A stretch of DNA of 54,803 nt from Conexivisphaera sp049976725. GTDB lineage: Archaea > Thermoproteota > Nitrososphaeria > Conexivisphaerales > Conexivisphaeraceae. Each line of letters begins with the position of its first letter. Within the stretch, counting starts at the first letter, position 1. Positions 24,378-33,049 of this stretch are shown here, piece after piece. The position numbers and the translations under genes are program-made. Under the pieces are notes generated by a model. That model ran no database searches. It was given only the letters and a program-made list of their open reading frames with translations, and was not told the origin of the DNA. The DNA lies in NCBI GenBank assembly GCA_049976725.1, contig JBMFHR010000006.1, forward strand, positions 1 through 54,803, read 5' to 3'.

Positions 24378-26244
24378 TGAGATCGGGACGAAGCTGAGAG
24401 GATACTACGTTAATAACGTTTATCGCTCGGGGCCGCGCGCGATAACGCTACGCCTGAGGAACCCGGAGGGCAGGGAGTCCCTCCTCCTGGTGCATGTGCG
24501 GAGGGCGCTCTGGATCGCGGGGAGCGCGCCCAGGCTGCAGCGGATGGACGACGCGCTGAGGAAGCTCAGGGATCTCCTGCTGAGGCTCAGGATCTCCGGA
24601 GCCAGCGCGGTCAGGAACGAGAGGATCGTGGAGGTCGACGCGGATCCGGGCAGGAGGATATACTTCGAGTTCTTCGGGACGGGCAACGTCGTGGTGACCT
24701 CCGGCGATACCGTGGAGGCCGCGCTCAACGTAGTCGAGGGGAGGGAGCGCAGGATAGTCCCGGGAGAGCCCTACTCGCTTCCGCCGGCGCGCCGCTCGAT
24801 ATTCGAGGCCAGCGGGGAGGAGCTCGCCGGCGCGCTGAGGCCCGGGAGGCCGCTCAGCAGGTCGCTAGGGTCAGCGTTCCTGGCCCCCTCGAAGTACCTG
24901 GAGGAGGCGATCTGGAGGGCCGGGCTTGATCCCTCCGCGCCGGCGGACTCCGTGGGCAGGGAGGACCTGAGGAGGCTGGAGGAGGAGCTCTCGAGCCTGT
25001 TCTCCGAGCTGACCTCGGGCACCGCGCTCTACACCTACAGGGGGGAAGGCTTCCTGGAGGTGGCCGCGGCCAGGCTGAGGAGGCTGGAGGAGGCGCTGGG
25101 GCTGGAGCCGAAGCTCCACGAGAGCCCCTCCGAGGCGCTGGACGAGGCGCTGCGCGCGGAGGTCCTAGAGGAGGAGAGGGCTCGGGAGGACGCCGGCAGG
25201 CTGGATGAGGAGGCCAGGGCGCATGAGGCGAGGGCCCGCGAGATCGCCGCGCGCGCGACCACCATCAGGGAGCTCGCGGCCAAGGTGGCGGCGGGGGAGC
25301 TCGGGCCGAGAGACGCCGCGAGATCGCTCGGGGGAGACGCTGAGGTGCGCGGCGGGCTGCTCCTCCTGGGCGACCTCAGGGCTCCGCTGGACAACCCGCA
25401 CGCTGTGTCCTCGGCCATGTACGACTACGCGAAGAGGCTCGAACGCGCGGCGAGCGCGCTGCTCGCGAGGGCCACCGAGCTCCGCGAGCGCGCGGCGAGG
25501 CTGGAGCCCGGGCCAGCGGCCGCCGGCGTGGAGGAGCTCGTCGCGCGCGAGAGGAAGTGGTACGAGGGGCACCGCTGGTTCTACACGAGCGGCGCGCTGC
25601 TCGCGGTCGGCGGCCGGGACGCGGCGGGCAACTCCGCCATAATAAGGAGGCACCTGGACGGTGGGGACCTGGTGTTCCACGCCGAGATAGTCGGATCACC
25701 CTTCTTCGTGCTCAAGGGGGGACGCGGCGCGGCCAGCGAGAGGGATCTGAGGGAGGTTGCCACGGCCACCGTGAGCTTCAGCAGGGCATGGCGCGAGGGG
25801 CTGGCCGCCGCCGATGCGTACTACGTGTATCCCGAGCAGGTCTCGCTCAGCGCCCCCAGCGGCGAGTACCTGCCCCGCGGCAGCTTCATGATAAGGGGCT
25901 CCAGGAACTACCTCAGGGGGCTCAGGCTGGAGATCGCCGTCGGGTTCTGCGCGGATCCCGCGGAGGGGAGGATCGTGCTCTGCTCGGGTCCCCGGACCGC
26001 GATCGACGAGCGCGGGATAGTCTACGTCGTGCTGGAGCCCGGGCACGTGAAGGCGTCGGACGCGGCGTCCAAGATCGCCAGGATGCTCGCAGATCACCTT
26101 CCGCCCGGACAGGAGAGTCTGCGCGGGCTCCTGAGCGTGGACGCGGTGATGCGCCTGCTGCCGCCGGGGAACTCCAGGGTGGTCGAGATCGCCAGGGGCA
26201 AACGTTTAAGAGAAGAGGATCCCGCCACGGGACTTGGGGTATAA
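24331..26244 (+). CDS. Rqc2/NEMF/NFACT-family ribosome quality control protein
   Basis: 637 residues. Archaeal member of the NFACT family, which binds peptidyl-tRNA on stalled 60S/50S subunits and, in bacteria and eukaryotes, adds C-terminal tails. The NFACT-N domain covers about 1-210. A middle helical coiled coil (about 260-410, Glu/Arg/Ala-rich) follows, then the NFACT-R (DUF814) domain with WYEGHRWFYTSGALLAVGGRDA near 412, GDLVFHAEIVGSPFF near 446, and SGEYLPRGSFMIRGSRNY near 510. Listed start GTG 24331; TTG 24340 is an alternative. The TATA-like GTTTAAC lies at 24306-24312. Its stop TAA overlaps the next ATG (TAATG). Confidence 0.9.
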   Translation: MLVLDVTWFELRPVAIEIGTKLRGYYVNNVYRSGPRAITLRLRNPEGRESLLLVHVRRALWIAGSAPRLQRMDDALRKLRDLLLRLRISGASAVRNERIVEVDADPGRRIYFEFFGTGNVVVTSGDTVEAALNVVEGRERRIVPGEPYSLPPARRSIFEASGEELAGALRPGRPLSRSLGSAFLAPSKYLEEAIWRAGLDPSAPADSVGREDLRRLEEELSSLFSELTSGTALYTYRGEGFLEVAAARLRRLEEALGLEPKLHESPSEALDEALRAEVLEEERAREDAGRLDEEARAHEARAREIAARATTIRELAAKVAAGELGPRDAARSLGGDAEVRGGLLLLGDLRAPLDNPHAVSSAMYDYAKRLERAASALLARATELRERAARLEPGPAAAGVEELVARERKWYEGHRWFYTSGALLAVGGRDAAGNSAIIRRHLDGGDLVFHAEIVGSPFFVLKGGRGAASERDLREVATATVSFSRAWREGLAAADAYYVYPEQVSLSAPSGEYLPRGSFMIRGSRNYLRGLRLEIAVGFCADPAEGRIVLCSGPRTAIDERGIVYVVLEPGHVKASDAASKIARMLADHLPPGQESLRGLLSVDAVMRLLPPGNSRVVEIARGKRLREEDPATGLGV

Positions 26245-26816
26245 TGTGCGCGCTCCCCACGGCCGTCAAGGTCAAGGAGGTCATGAACAGCCCTATCATA
26301 ACGGCGTTCCCCCGCGACGACGTGGCGTCCATCGCCAGGAAGATGAAGAAGTACGAGATAGGGAGCGTCGTCGTGGTGAACGACGACGGCGACATCGTGG
26401 GGATAGTCACCGACGGCGACATAATAAGGAAGGTCGTGGCCGAGGGCAGGTCCCCCAGGGAGGTGAGGGCGTCGGACATCATGAGCTCGCCGGTCGCCAC
26501 GGTCGACGGCGAGAGCGATCTGGCGCAGGCTGCGCGCGTGATGAGGTCGAAGGGCGTCAAGAGGCTGGTGGTGCTCCACAATGGGAAGCCGGCCGGAGTG
26601 ATCTCCATGTCCGACATAATATCGGTCTTCCCGGAGGTCCTGGACGTCCTGTCGGAGAAGGCCAGGATGATGAGCGGGGAGGCCGTTAGGCACAGGAAGT
26701 ATATATCGGGCTTCTGCGACCAGTGCGGAAGGTGGTCGGACTACCTGGTCGAGGTGGACGGGAAGTTCCTCTGCGAGGAGTGCAGGGCGGAGCTGGAGGA
26801 GCCGGAGCAGCCGTAG
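26244..26816 (+). CDS. CBS-domain pair with C-terminal zinc ribbon
   Basis: 190 residues. Two CBS repeats (about 8-60: VMNSPIITAFPRDDVASIAR ... IVGIVTDGDI; and 72-125: IMSSPVATVDGESDLAQAAR ... PAGVISMSDI) form an adenine-nucleotide-sensing Bateman module. A helix and a zinc-ribbon (CDQCGRWSDYLVEVDGKFLC and EEC, residues ~153-178) follow. The target is unknown; similar CBS-zinc-ribbon proteins are common in archaea. It overlaps the NFACT gene by one base, so it is translated in the same run. Confidence 0.85.
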   Translation: MCALPTAVKVKEVMNSPIITAFPRDDVASIARKMKKYEIGSVVVVNDDGDIVGIVTDGDIIRKVVAEGRSPREVRASDIMSSPVATVDGESDLAQAARVMRSKGVKRLVVLHNGKPAGVISMSDIISVFPEVLDVLSEKARMMSGEAVRHRKYISGFCDQCGRWSDYLVEVDGKFLCEECRAELEEPEQP

Positions 26817-27301
26817 GCGGCCGCCTCATAGTCGACGGCATGCTCGGCGACCTGGCCAGGAAGCTGAGGCTCCTCGGGGTCGACGTGGAGTACCTCGGTG
26901 GGGTCTCGGACGACGTGCTGCTGCGCCTGGCCGCGGAGACCTCCAGGACGCTCGTCTCGGTGGACGCCTCGCTGTGCTCGAGCGCCAGGGCGCGCGGCCT
27001 GGAGGTCATATGCACCTCCGACCTCGCATCAGTCCTCGCATCGATGGGGATCCGGCGTGTGGAATTCGACCCGCGCCGCGCCAGGTGCCCCCACTGCAAC
27101 ACGCCCGTGACCGTTGTGGACGCCGAGACCGTGAGGGGGGAAGTGCCGGCCGGCGTCCTGGAGTCGCACGAGGAGTTCTACGCGTGCTTCGGCTGCGGCA
27201 GGATCTACTGGGTGGGCGGCCACTGGGAAAACATTAAGAAACTGGAGCTGGAGCTGAACCGCTCGTTGGGAAATGAGCCACGAGGACTACAGCCTGGATG
27301 A
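26780..27301 (+). CDS. Mut7-C (PIN-like) RNase domain protein with zinc ribbon
   Basis: The Mut7-C domain starts at RLIVDGMLGDLARKLRLLG, with the first acidic residue in VDG. A TLVSVDAS strand follows, and a C-terminal zinc ribbon (CPHCNTP ... CFGCGRIYW). PIN-like fold, predicted RNase. The start is uncertain. The conserved VDG lies before ATG 26840, so the start must be upstream; GTG 26780, behind GAGGAG, is the only near candidate and overlaps the CBS gene by 37 bases. The end overlaps AMMECR1 by 29 bases. Confidence 0.75.
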   Translation: MQGGAGGAGAAVGGRLIVDGMLGDLARKLRLLGVDVEYLGGVSDDVLLRLAAETSRTLVSVDASLCSSARARGLEVICTSDLASVLASMGIRRVEFDPRRARCPHCNTPVTVVDAETVRGEVPAGVLESHEEFYACFGCGRIYWVGGHWENIKKLELELNRSLGNEPRGLQPG

Positions 27302-27896
27302 GGGAAGGTACCTGGTGGCGCTGGCGCGCAGGTCGATGGAGACGTACCTGAGGGAGAGGAGGGCTATCGGGGTGCCCGACGACGCCCCGGAGAGGCTCAG
27401 GGTGAGCAGGGGGGCGTTCGTGACGCTCAGGACGTACCCCGAGGGCGAGCTGAGGGGGTGCATAGGGAGGCCCTACCCAGCGCAGCCCCTGCTGGAGGCC
27501 GTCGTGGAGTCCGCGATAGACGCCGCGGTCAACGACCCGCGCTTCGAGCCGATGAGCGCCGAGGAGGCCGACCGCGTCACCGTGGAGGTCAGCGTGCTCA
27601 CGGAACCCAGGGACCTCAAGTACCGCAGCCCGCTCGAGCTGAAGGAGCTGGTCAAGGTGGGGAGGGATGGCCTGATAGTAATATGGTCCATGGGCTCGGG
27701 CCTGCTACTGCCGCAGGTGCCGGTCGAGGAGAAGTGGGACGTGGAGGAGTACCTGTCCTACGCGTGCATGAAGGCCGGCGCGCCCCCCGACTGCTGGCTG
27801 TCGATGCGCCCCAGGATACAGGCTTTCCAGGCTGTGGTCTTCGAGGAGACGGCCCCGCGCGGCGAGGTAGTGAAGAGGAGTCTTGAGCTCGCATGA
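27273..27896 (+). CDS. AMMECR1-domain protein
   Basis: 207 residues, the usual archaeal length. The invariant LRGCIGRPYP motif is near residue 63. Other family segments are VTLRTYPEGEL, AAVNDPRFEPMSAEEADR and PQVPVEEKWDVEEYLSYACMK. The molecular function is unknown; the conserved cysteine suggests catalysis or redox. It sits in the NFACT-CBS-Mut7-C run with overlapping ends. Confidence 0.9.
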   Translation: MSHEDYSLDEGRYLVALARRSMETYLRERRAIGVPDDAPERLRVSRGAFVTLRTYPEGELRGCIGRPYPAQPLLEAVVESAIDAAVNDPRFEPMSAEEADRVTVEVSVLTEPRDLKYRSPLELKELVKVGRDGLIVIWSMGSGLLLPQVPVEEKWDVEEYLSYACMKAGAPPDCWLSMRPRIQAFQAVVFEETAPRGEVVKRSLELA

Positions 27897-29136
27897 CCTG
27901 ATTTACGCCTCCGTCTACGGGACTGGGCTGGGACACGCCTACAGGACGACCGCCATCCTCAGGGTAATGTCTTTGAAAGGGTACCGCGCCGTCGCGAGCA
28001 GCTGGGGGGAGGGGCTGCGCTACCTGAGGTCGAGGGGGGTGCCGAGCCTCGAGGTCCCGGAGCTCGACGTGGTCTGGGGCGAGGAGGGCAAGATGCGCTT
28101 CAAGGACACGGTGAGGAGGCTCGCCGAACCGTTCGCGCGCCTGGCGCAGCAGATCGAGGTCGAGGATCGCCTGATGGCCAGGCTGTCGCCCCGACTGGTC
28201 ATCTCGGACTCGAGGGTGACCCCCGTACTGGCCGCCCGGCGCAGGAACATCAGGTCGGCGCTCGTGCTGAACCAGGCGAGGCTGATGGCGCCGAGGGCGC
28301 TGGGCGCGGTCAGGCCCGCCCTCGAGGTGCCCCCCGCGCAGGTGCTCGCGATGGCCTGGTCGGCAGCGAGCGTGGTGCTGGTCCCCGACCTCCCGCCGCC
28401 CTACACGATAGCGGGGGAGCAGCTGAGCGCGGTCCCGCAGCTGCGCGGCAAGCTCAGGTTCGTGGGATTGCCGATAGAGACGTGCGGCGGGCGCCGCTGG
28501 TCACCGCCCCGCAGGCCGTTCGCGCTGTTCTCGATAAGCGGCCCGGAGGAGACCAAGCGGCCAGCGGTGCTGAAGTCGATGGCCGCGGCCAGGTTGCTGG
28601 CGCGTCGCGGCTGGTCCGCGCTGATCTCCACGGCGAGCGCGGGCTCCGTGGAGTCCCCGAGAGAGGTGGAGGACGGCGTCTACGTCTGCGGCTGGTGCGA
28701 GTGCATAGATGACTACGTGTCTTCGGCGGACGTCGTCGTCTCCAGGGCCGGCCACACGAGCGTGGGCAAGGCGATCTACTACGGCAAGCCCAGCGTGCTG
28801 CTCCCGATACCGTTCCACGGCGAGCAGGAGAGCAACGCCCTCAGGGCCCAGCGCATGGGCGTCGCCAGGGTCCTCATGAGGTCGGACCTCGCGGCCCCCG
28901 GGGAGCTGGCGGATGCCGTCGAGGAGGCGCTGGACATTGACGGATCTGCCATCGAGGACGCCATGCGCGTCGCGCGCTCGATGGACTTCGCCAAGCTCTC
29001 GGCGGCCGCCATCGAGGAGCTCCTTCAGGCGCGACCTCTCCCTCAGGTAGCCGTCGAGCACGTCGTGGCGGGCCACCTCGCCCCCGGCCCTCAGGCTCAC
29101 CAGGGAGCCCGCGACCCTGCCGGCAATCTCCGGTAG
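27883..29136 (+). CDS. MurG/UGT-like glycosyltransferase (GT-B fold)
   Basis: The first ~380 residues form a GT-B glycosyltransferase: IYASVYGTGLGHAYRTTAIL at the N-terminus and a C-terminal donor site with DDYVSSADVVVSRAGHTSVG and PSVLLPIPFHGEQESNA. This is close to the UDP-sugar-binding end of MurG-type and COG1819 enzymes. Substrates unknown; protein or lipid glycosylation is likely. TTG 27883 overlaps AMMECR1 by 14 bases. The last ~35 residues (after AAIEELLQ) look like non-native sequence, lying antisense to the ThiI-like gene. Confidence 0.8.
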   Translation: MSSHDLIYASVYGTGLGHAYRTTAILRVMSLKGYRAVASSWGEGLRYLRSRGVPSLEVPELDVVWGEEGKMRFKDTVRRLAEPFARLAQQIEVEDRLMARLSPRLVISDSRVTPVLAARRRNIRSALVLNQARLMAPRALGAVRPALEVPPAQVLAMAWSAASVVLVPDLPPPYTIAGEQLSAVPQLRGKLRFVGLPIETCGGRRWSPPRRPFALFSISGPEETKRPAVLKSMAAARLLARRGWSALISTASAGSVESPREVEDGVYVCGWCECIDDYVSSADVVVSRAGHTSVGKAIYYGKPSVLLPIPFHGEQESNALRAQRMGVARVLMRSDLAAPGELADAVEEALDIDGSAIEDAMRVARSMDFAKLSAAAIEELLQARPLPQVAVEHVVAGHLAPGPQAHQGARDPAGNLR

Positions 29137-30153
29137 ATCAGTGGACTCCCACGGCCCGGTCGGGCGATTCCCTCCCGAGTATCCCGTCAGTCTCCAGCTG
29201 TGGCCCTCCAGCATTGCCTCCAGCTCCTCGTCCACAGGCATCCGCGGCGCATCGCAGCACTGGGGCTGGACGAACACCACGCCCAGCGAGGCCTGCGCCT
29301 CCGCGTAAGCCTCGAGCACTCCGGCGTAGCCGGGCTCGGGCGAGAGCCCGACGAACGCGGCGCGGCTACCCCGTGCGAGAGCGGCCCTGCCGGCCACCTC
29401 CGCGAGGAAGCGGTGCAGGAGCCGCCCCCCGCCCTCGCGCAGCACGGCGACGGTCCCCCTGGGCACGTATCCGACCAGCACCGTGCCACCCTGCGGCATG
29501 GAGTTCGACACAATCGTGGCCGCGGCCGCCAGGGCCCTCCTGACCTCCCCGGGCGGCGTGGCGCCCCCCATCTCGAGGAACAGCGGGCTCGGCGAGAACC
29601 CGGCCCGCAGCGCCTCGACGAACGCCTCAGCGCTGCAGCGCCCCCCGGAGAAGAGGACAATTGCGGAGCCCTCGGAGCCGAGGGGCAGTCCCCCGATGCC
29701 CCTCCTGTAGCCGTGCGAGAGGAAGGCGCCGCCTCCGGCGAGTATCACCGTGAACAGCTTCTCGGGCCTACGCCCGTCCAGCACCGCGCCCGTCGACGAG
29801 ACGAGCTCCCCGGCCAAGTAGTCCTGGAACTCCAGGGATCCATCGCCCTCCACGTGGAACCATACCCGATCGTCCCCGGCAATGTCCCTGGCGGCGAGGC
29901 GCACCAGATCCTGCGCGAGCTCCCTGAATGTCCCGGGGCCCACGAACTCGCCGTAGCTGGCCAGCGAGACGCCCGGGGCCCACGCCAGCATGTTCACGGC
30001 CCTCACAGCGTTGGCGCACCTCAGGACGGCGCGCCTCCCATCGAGCACGAGCCGCTCCTCGCAGAGGGCGCCCCTGGCCCAGTCGATCGCCGCCCTCAGC
30101 CCCTCCGGATGCTCAACCTCTATGAGCACCGCGTCAGTGAGCGTTGGGGACAT
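28501..30153 (-). CDS. ThiI-like THUMP protein with degenerate PP-loop
   Basis: The N-terminal half resembles ThiI: a ferredoxin-like region, a THUMP domain (about 70-170), and the hinge RGIGGLPLGSEG, which in ThiI precedes the ATP-binding PP-loop. The loop reads FSGGRCSAEAF where the family has SGGxDSxxA, so the key Asp is replaced. ATP pyrophosphatase activity is doubtful and the protein may only bind tRNA. ATG 30153 is 27 bases after an AATATTATATT box. Family-like sequence ends near base 29040, but the frame runs on to 28501, 636 bases antisense to the glycosyltransferase. Confidence 0.65.
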   Translation of the reverse strand: MSPTLTDAVLIEVEHPEGLRAAIDWARGALCEERLVLDGRRAVLRCANAVRAVNMLAWAPGVSLASYGEFVGPGTFRELAQDLVRLAARDIAGDDRVWFHVEGDGSLEFQDYLAGELVSSTGAVLDGRRPEKLFTVILAGGGAFLSHGYRRGIGGLPLGSEGSAIVLFSGGRCSAEAFVEALRAGFSPSPLFLEMGGATPPGEVRRALAAAATIVSNSMPQGGTVLVGYVPRGTVAVLREGGGRLLHRFLAEVAGRAALARGSRAAFVGLSPEPGYAGVLEAYAEAQASLGVVFVQPQCCDAPRMPVDEELEAMLEGHSWRLTGYSGGNRPTGPWESTDLPEIAGRVAGSLVSLRAGGEVARHDVLDGYLRERSRLKELLDGGRRELGEVHRARDAHGVLDGRSVNVQRLLDGIRQLPGGREVRPHEDPGDAHALGPEGVALLLAVERYREQHAGLAVVDRLAHARVAGPGDDDVRRRHVVIYALAPAADVDAVLHLSRGLHGARARRGDQRGPAATRQQPGRGHRLQHRWPLGLLRAAYREQRERPAGR

Positions 30154-30279
30154 TCCACGTCCTGCCGCTCGTCCTTCATAATATAATATTAGATTATGGA
30201 TGACGGAACGGGGCCCCGACGGTGGCCCATAAGGTTAAAAGAGGATCGGCCACACGACGAGGTAGAGAAGGGGAAGGGC

Positions 30280-31299
30280 ATGTCCGCGGGAACCGAGAGC
30301 GACGAGGGTAAGGACATCTCGAAGGAGATGGACCTGGCCAGCCTGCCCGGCGTCGGGCCGGTCACGAAGCAGAAGCTGATCGACGCGGGGATAAAGACAG
30401 TGCTGGACCTCGCCAGCAGGGGCGTGGGGGAGGTATCGGACGCGCTCGGCGGGGATCTGGCGAAGGCCACCGAGCTGATAAACAAGTCGAGGGAGAAGCT
30501 CGTCGAGCTGGGGCTGCTGCCTAAGGACTTCATAACGGCCAGGCAGCTCCTCAGCATGAGGGAGAAGATCGCCCGGATAACGACCGGCTCCAAGAACCTG
30601 GACAAGCTGCTGGGCGGCGGCGTCGAGACGGGCGCGGTGACCGAGTTCTACGGGGAGTTCGGGACCGGGAAGACCCAGATATGCAACACGCTGGCGGTGA
30701 CCGTCCAGATGCCCCCGGAGAGCGGCGGCCTGAGCTCGGGCGCCATATACATAGACACGGAGGGGACGTTCAGACCCGAGAGGATCTCGGAGATAGCCGA
30801 CCATCGCGGCATGGATCCCACGCGCGTTCTCGAGAACATACTGGTGGCCAGGGCGTACAACAGCGCGCACCAGGAGCTGATAGTGAGGGAGATCGGCGAC
30901 TACCTGAGGGACGGCAAGTACAGGCTGGTCATTCTGGACTCCGCGGTCGCGCACTACAGGGCTGAGTACGCCGGCAGGAGCACGCTTGCCGAGAGGCAGC
31001 AGCGCCTCAACCTGCTGATGCACCAACTGCTCAGGATGGCCGAGAGCTACAACGTGGCCGTCGTGATAACGAACCAGGTCATGGCGACCCCGGACATGTT
31101 CTTCGGCGATCCGACGAGGCCGGCCGGGGGGCACGTCGTCGCGCACACAGTGACCTACAGGGTGTACCTGCGCAAGGCCGGCAAGAACAGGATAGCTAGG
31201 ATCATGGATAGCCCGTACCATCCGGAGGCCGAGGCTGTGTTCACCATAGACGAGAAGGGCGTCGATGATCCGGAGGAGCAGTCGGGCAGGAAGAAGTAG
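30280..31299 (+). CDS. radA: RadA recombinase
   Basis: Archaeal RecA/Rad51 that forms filaments on single-stranded DNA. 339 residues from ATG 30280. The helix-hairpin-helix domain (LASLPGVGPVTKQKLIDAG, residues ~18-36) precedes the ATPase core. Walker A is EFYGEFGTGKTQIC near 121, Walker B LVILDSAVAHYRAEYAGR near 210, and the L2 region is VITNQVMATPDMFFGDPTRP. An upstream ATG at 30196 exists, but the TATA-like GGTTAAAAG (30233-30241) and a strong SD (GGGGAAGGG, 30271-30279 area) favour 30280, one of the few leadered starts here. Confidence 0.95.
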   Translation: MSAGTESDEGKDISKEMDLASLPGVGPVTKQKLIDAGIKTVLDLASRGVGEVSDALGGDLAKATELINKSREKLVELGLLPKDFITARQLLSMREKIARITTGSKNLDKLLGGGVETGAVTEFYGEFGTGKTQICNTLAVTVQMPPESGGLSSGAIYIDTEGTFRPERISEIADHRGMDPTRVLENILVARAYNSAHQELIVREIGDYLRDGKYRLVILDSAVAHYRAEYAGRSTLAERQQRLNLLMHQLLRMAESYNVAVVITNQVMATPDMFFGDPTRPAGGHVVAHTVTYRVYLRKAGKNRIARIMDSPYHPEAEAVFTIDEKGVDDPEEQSGRKK

Positions 31300-31312
31300 G
31301 GGGAGCGGCGCC

Positions 31313-32467
31313 TCAGCATCCCGAGAGCCGGCGAACTTCCTCGAGGAACACGTCGTGCGGGGCGTCGGTCCTGACGCCCAGCTCGTACATTCCGCTCCTC
31401 ACGGCCCTGTAGCCCCTGGACTCTAGTGACCTCAGGAGGGGCTCCATGGGCGGTATGCACGTCCCCAGGATGTCGGCCACCCTGTCGAGCGAGTAGTAGT
31501 AGGGCGGCAGCCCGACCTCGCGCGACAGCCTCTCCAGGGTCGTCGAGTGGGCGCGCCAGCCCTTCTCGCGCGAGATGGCCAGCATGCCCTCCAGCTGGCG
31601 CTGCTCGAAGAGGTCGCTCAACCATAGGGGACCCAGCTCCTGCAGCTCGCCGCCGCACGTTGGACAGCGGCGGCTCCCTCCCTGACGACTCACCCCCCTG
31701 TACATGCACCTGGGGCAGTACTCGATGTAGCCAAGGTTCGAGAGCGAATCGTCCGCCGCGCGCGCGGACCCCCTTATCTCCACGTAGACGCGCACGTACT
31801 GCGAGTCAACGTGCGCGAACACCGGCCTCGCTCCCCTCTCCCGCGACGCGGCCCGTATCACGGCGTAGGCCGAGAGAGCCCTGGCGGCCAACTCGCGGGG
31901 GAAGTCGGTCCTGCGGAGCGAGATGAAGTACTTCCTCCTGCCTGAGGCCTGCGATTTCCCGGTCAGGGCCGACAGGTCCGTCGCCGTGAGCGCGATCACT
32001 CCTCCCAGGCGGATCGTGGAGACCGCTGCCTCGACGAAGGGCACGGGAGAACCGAAGGGGTCCACGTCTATCGCGTCGAAGCGGCCGCCGGACCTCGGGG
32101 AGCTGTACATGAGGACGTTCGCGTCCTCCTGGCTGACCGTGCAGCGATCGTCCAGGCCGTTGAGCTCGCAGTTCCTCCTGGCTATCTCGACCGCCGACGC
32201 GTTAACGTCGTTCAGGTGCAGCGCGATGTCAGCGCCGGACTCCCTCGCGACCCTTATCCCCCTGGCGCCCACTCCGGACAGCGCGTCCAGGAGCCTCGGC
32301 CTGGACCCCCTGAAGCGGGCGCCGTAGAAGAGCACCGCGAAGTCCCTGGTGACGGCGGCCAGCGGGTTGAAGAAGGCGGGGCGCATCGGAGGGGATCCCC
32401 TGGCGCTCAGGCTGGCGGCGGGGACGAGCAGGCGCGTGTCGCCCTCAACGTGCTCGACGAGCTCCAC
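31313..32467 (-). CDS. trm1: tRNA (guanine-26 N2) dimethyltransferase Trm1
   Basis: 384 residues. Typical parts: MRPAFFNPLAAVTRDFAVLF near 28-46, the SAM motif LLDALSGVGARGIRVARE near 59, and the catalytic DVDPFGSPVPFVEAA near 133. A zinc-binding C-terminal domain has CPRCMYRG ... CPTCGGELQELGPLW near 250. GTG start 32467; a box centred near 32494 (GTTAATACG, minus) is 27 bases away. Convergent with radA with a 13-base gap. Confidence 0.94.
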   Translation of the reverse strand: MELVEHVEGDTRLLVPAASLSARGSPPMRPAFFNPLAAVTRDFAVLFYGARFRGSRPRLLDALSGVGARGIRVARESGADIALHLNDVNASAVEIARRNCELNGLDDRCTVSQEDANVLMYSSPRSGGRFDAIDVDPFGSPVPFVEAAVSTIRLGGVIALTATDLSALTGKSQASGRRKYFISLRRTDFPRELAARALSAYAVIRAASRERGARPVFAHVDSQYVRVYVEIRGSARAADDSLSNLGYIEYCPRCMYRGVSRQGGSRRCPTCGGELQELGPLWLSDLFEQRQLEGMLAISREKGWRAHSTTLERLSREVGLPPYYYSLDRVADILGTCIPPMEPLLRSLESRGYRAVRSGMYELGVRTDAPHDVFLEEVRRLSGC

Positions 32468-32472
32468 GCCCC

Positions 32473-32500
32473 TCCTTTATATATTACACCGTATTAACTT
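32473..32500. promoter_or_regulatory. crossed divergent TATA boxes for trm1 and THEP1 gene
   Basis: In the 42-base gap, CTTTATATATTA (about 32473-32486) is 27 bases before ATG 32510, and GTATTAAC (about 32491-32498) is 27 bases from GTG 32467 on minus. Each box is nearer the other gene, so the promoters overlap and should exclude each other in use. Confidence 0.5.
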
Positions 32501-32509
32501 CGTGGGTAC

Positions 32510-33049
32510 ATGCCCAAGAGGATGGTCGTGCTGACGGGCAGGCCGGGGATCGGCAAGACAACGGTGGCTGTGGCGGCGGCCAAGTCCCTCAGGTCCGCCG
32601 GCATCGCCGTGGACGGGTTCTACTCGAGGGAGGTCAGGGAGGGAGTTGTGCGGAGGGGGTTCGAGCTCGTGGACTTCATGACCGGCGAGCGCGAGGTCCT
32701 GGCGGACGTCGTGGGGCAGGGACCCCGCGTCGGGAAGTACCGCGTGAACGTGAAGGGCATAGAGGAGTTCGTGCCGAGGATCATTGAGCGCGCCCTCTCC
32801 GGCGCGCAGGTCGTACTCTGCGACGAGATAGGGCCAATGGAGCTCCTGAGCCCGTCGTTCAGGAGGGAGGTTGCCAGGATCCTCGATTCCCGCGCGAAGG
32901 CGATCGTGGTCGTGCACCGCTCCATGAGTGATCCGCTGATGCGCTCCTTCGCCAGGCACCCCGAGGGATCGCTCGTGGAGGTCACGGAGGAGAACCGCGA
33001 TCGCCTGCCTTCTGAGATAGTGAGGGAGCTGTCGGGGGAGCCCGCTTGA
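32510..33049 (+). CDS. THEP1-family nucleoside-triphosphatase
   Basis: 179 residues. Walker A VLTGRPGIGKTTVAVA near residue 7 and a Walker B-like strand VVLCDEIGPMEL near 103, both as in THEP1 NTPases (broad NTP hydrolysis to NDP). Physiological role unclear in the family. It overlaps rnhB by TTGA. Confidence 0.9.
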   Translation: MPKRMVVLTGRPGIGKTTVAVAAAKSLRSAGIAVDGFYSREVREGVVRRGFELVDFMTGEREVLADVVGQGPRVGKYRVNVKGIEEFVPRIIERALSGAQVVLCDEIGPMELLSPSFRREVARILDSRAKAIVVVHRSMSDPLMRSFARHPEGSLVEVTEENRDRLPSEIVRELSGEPA

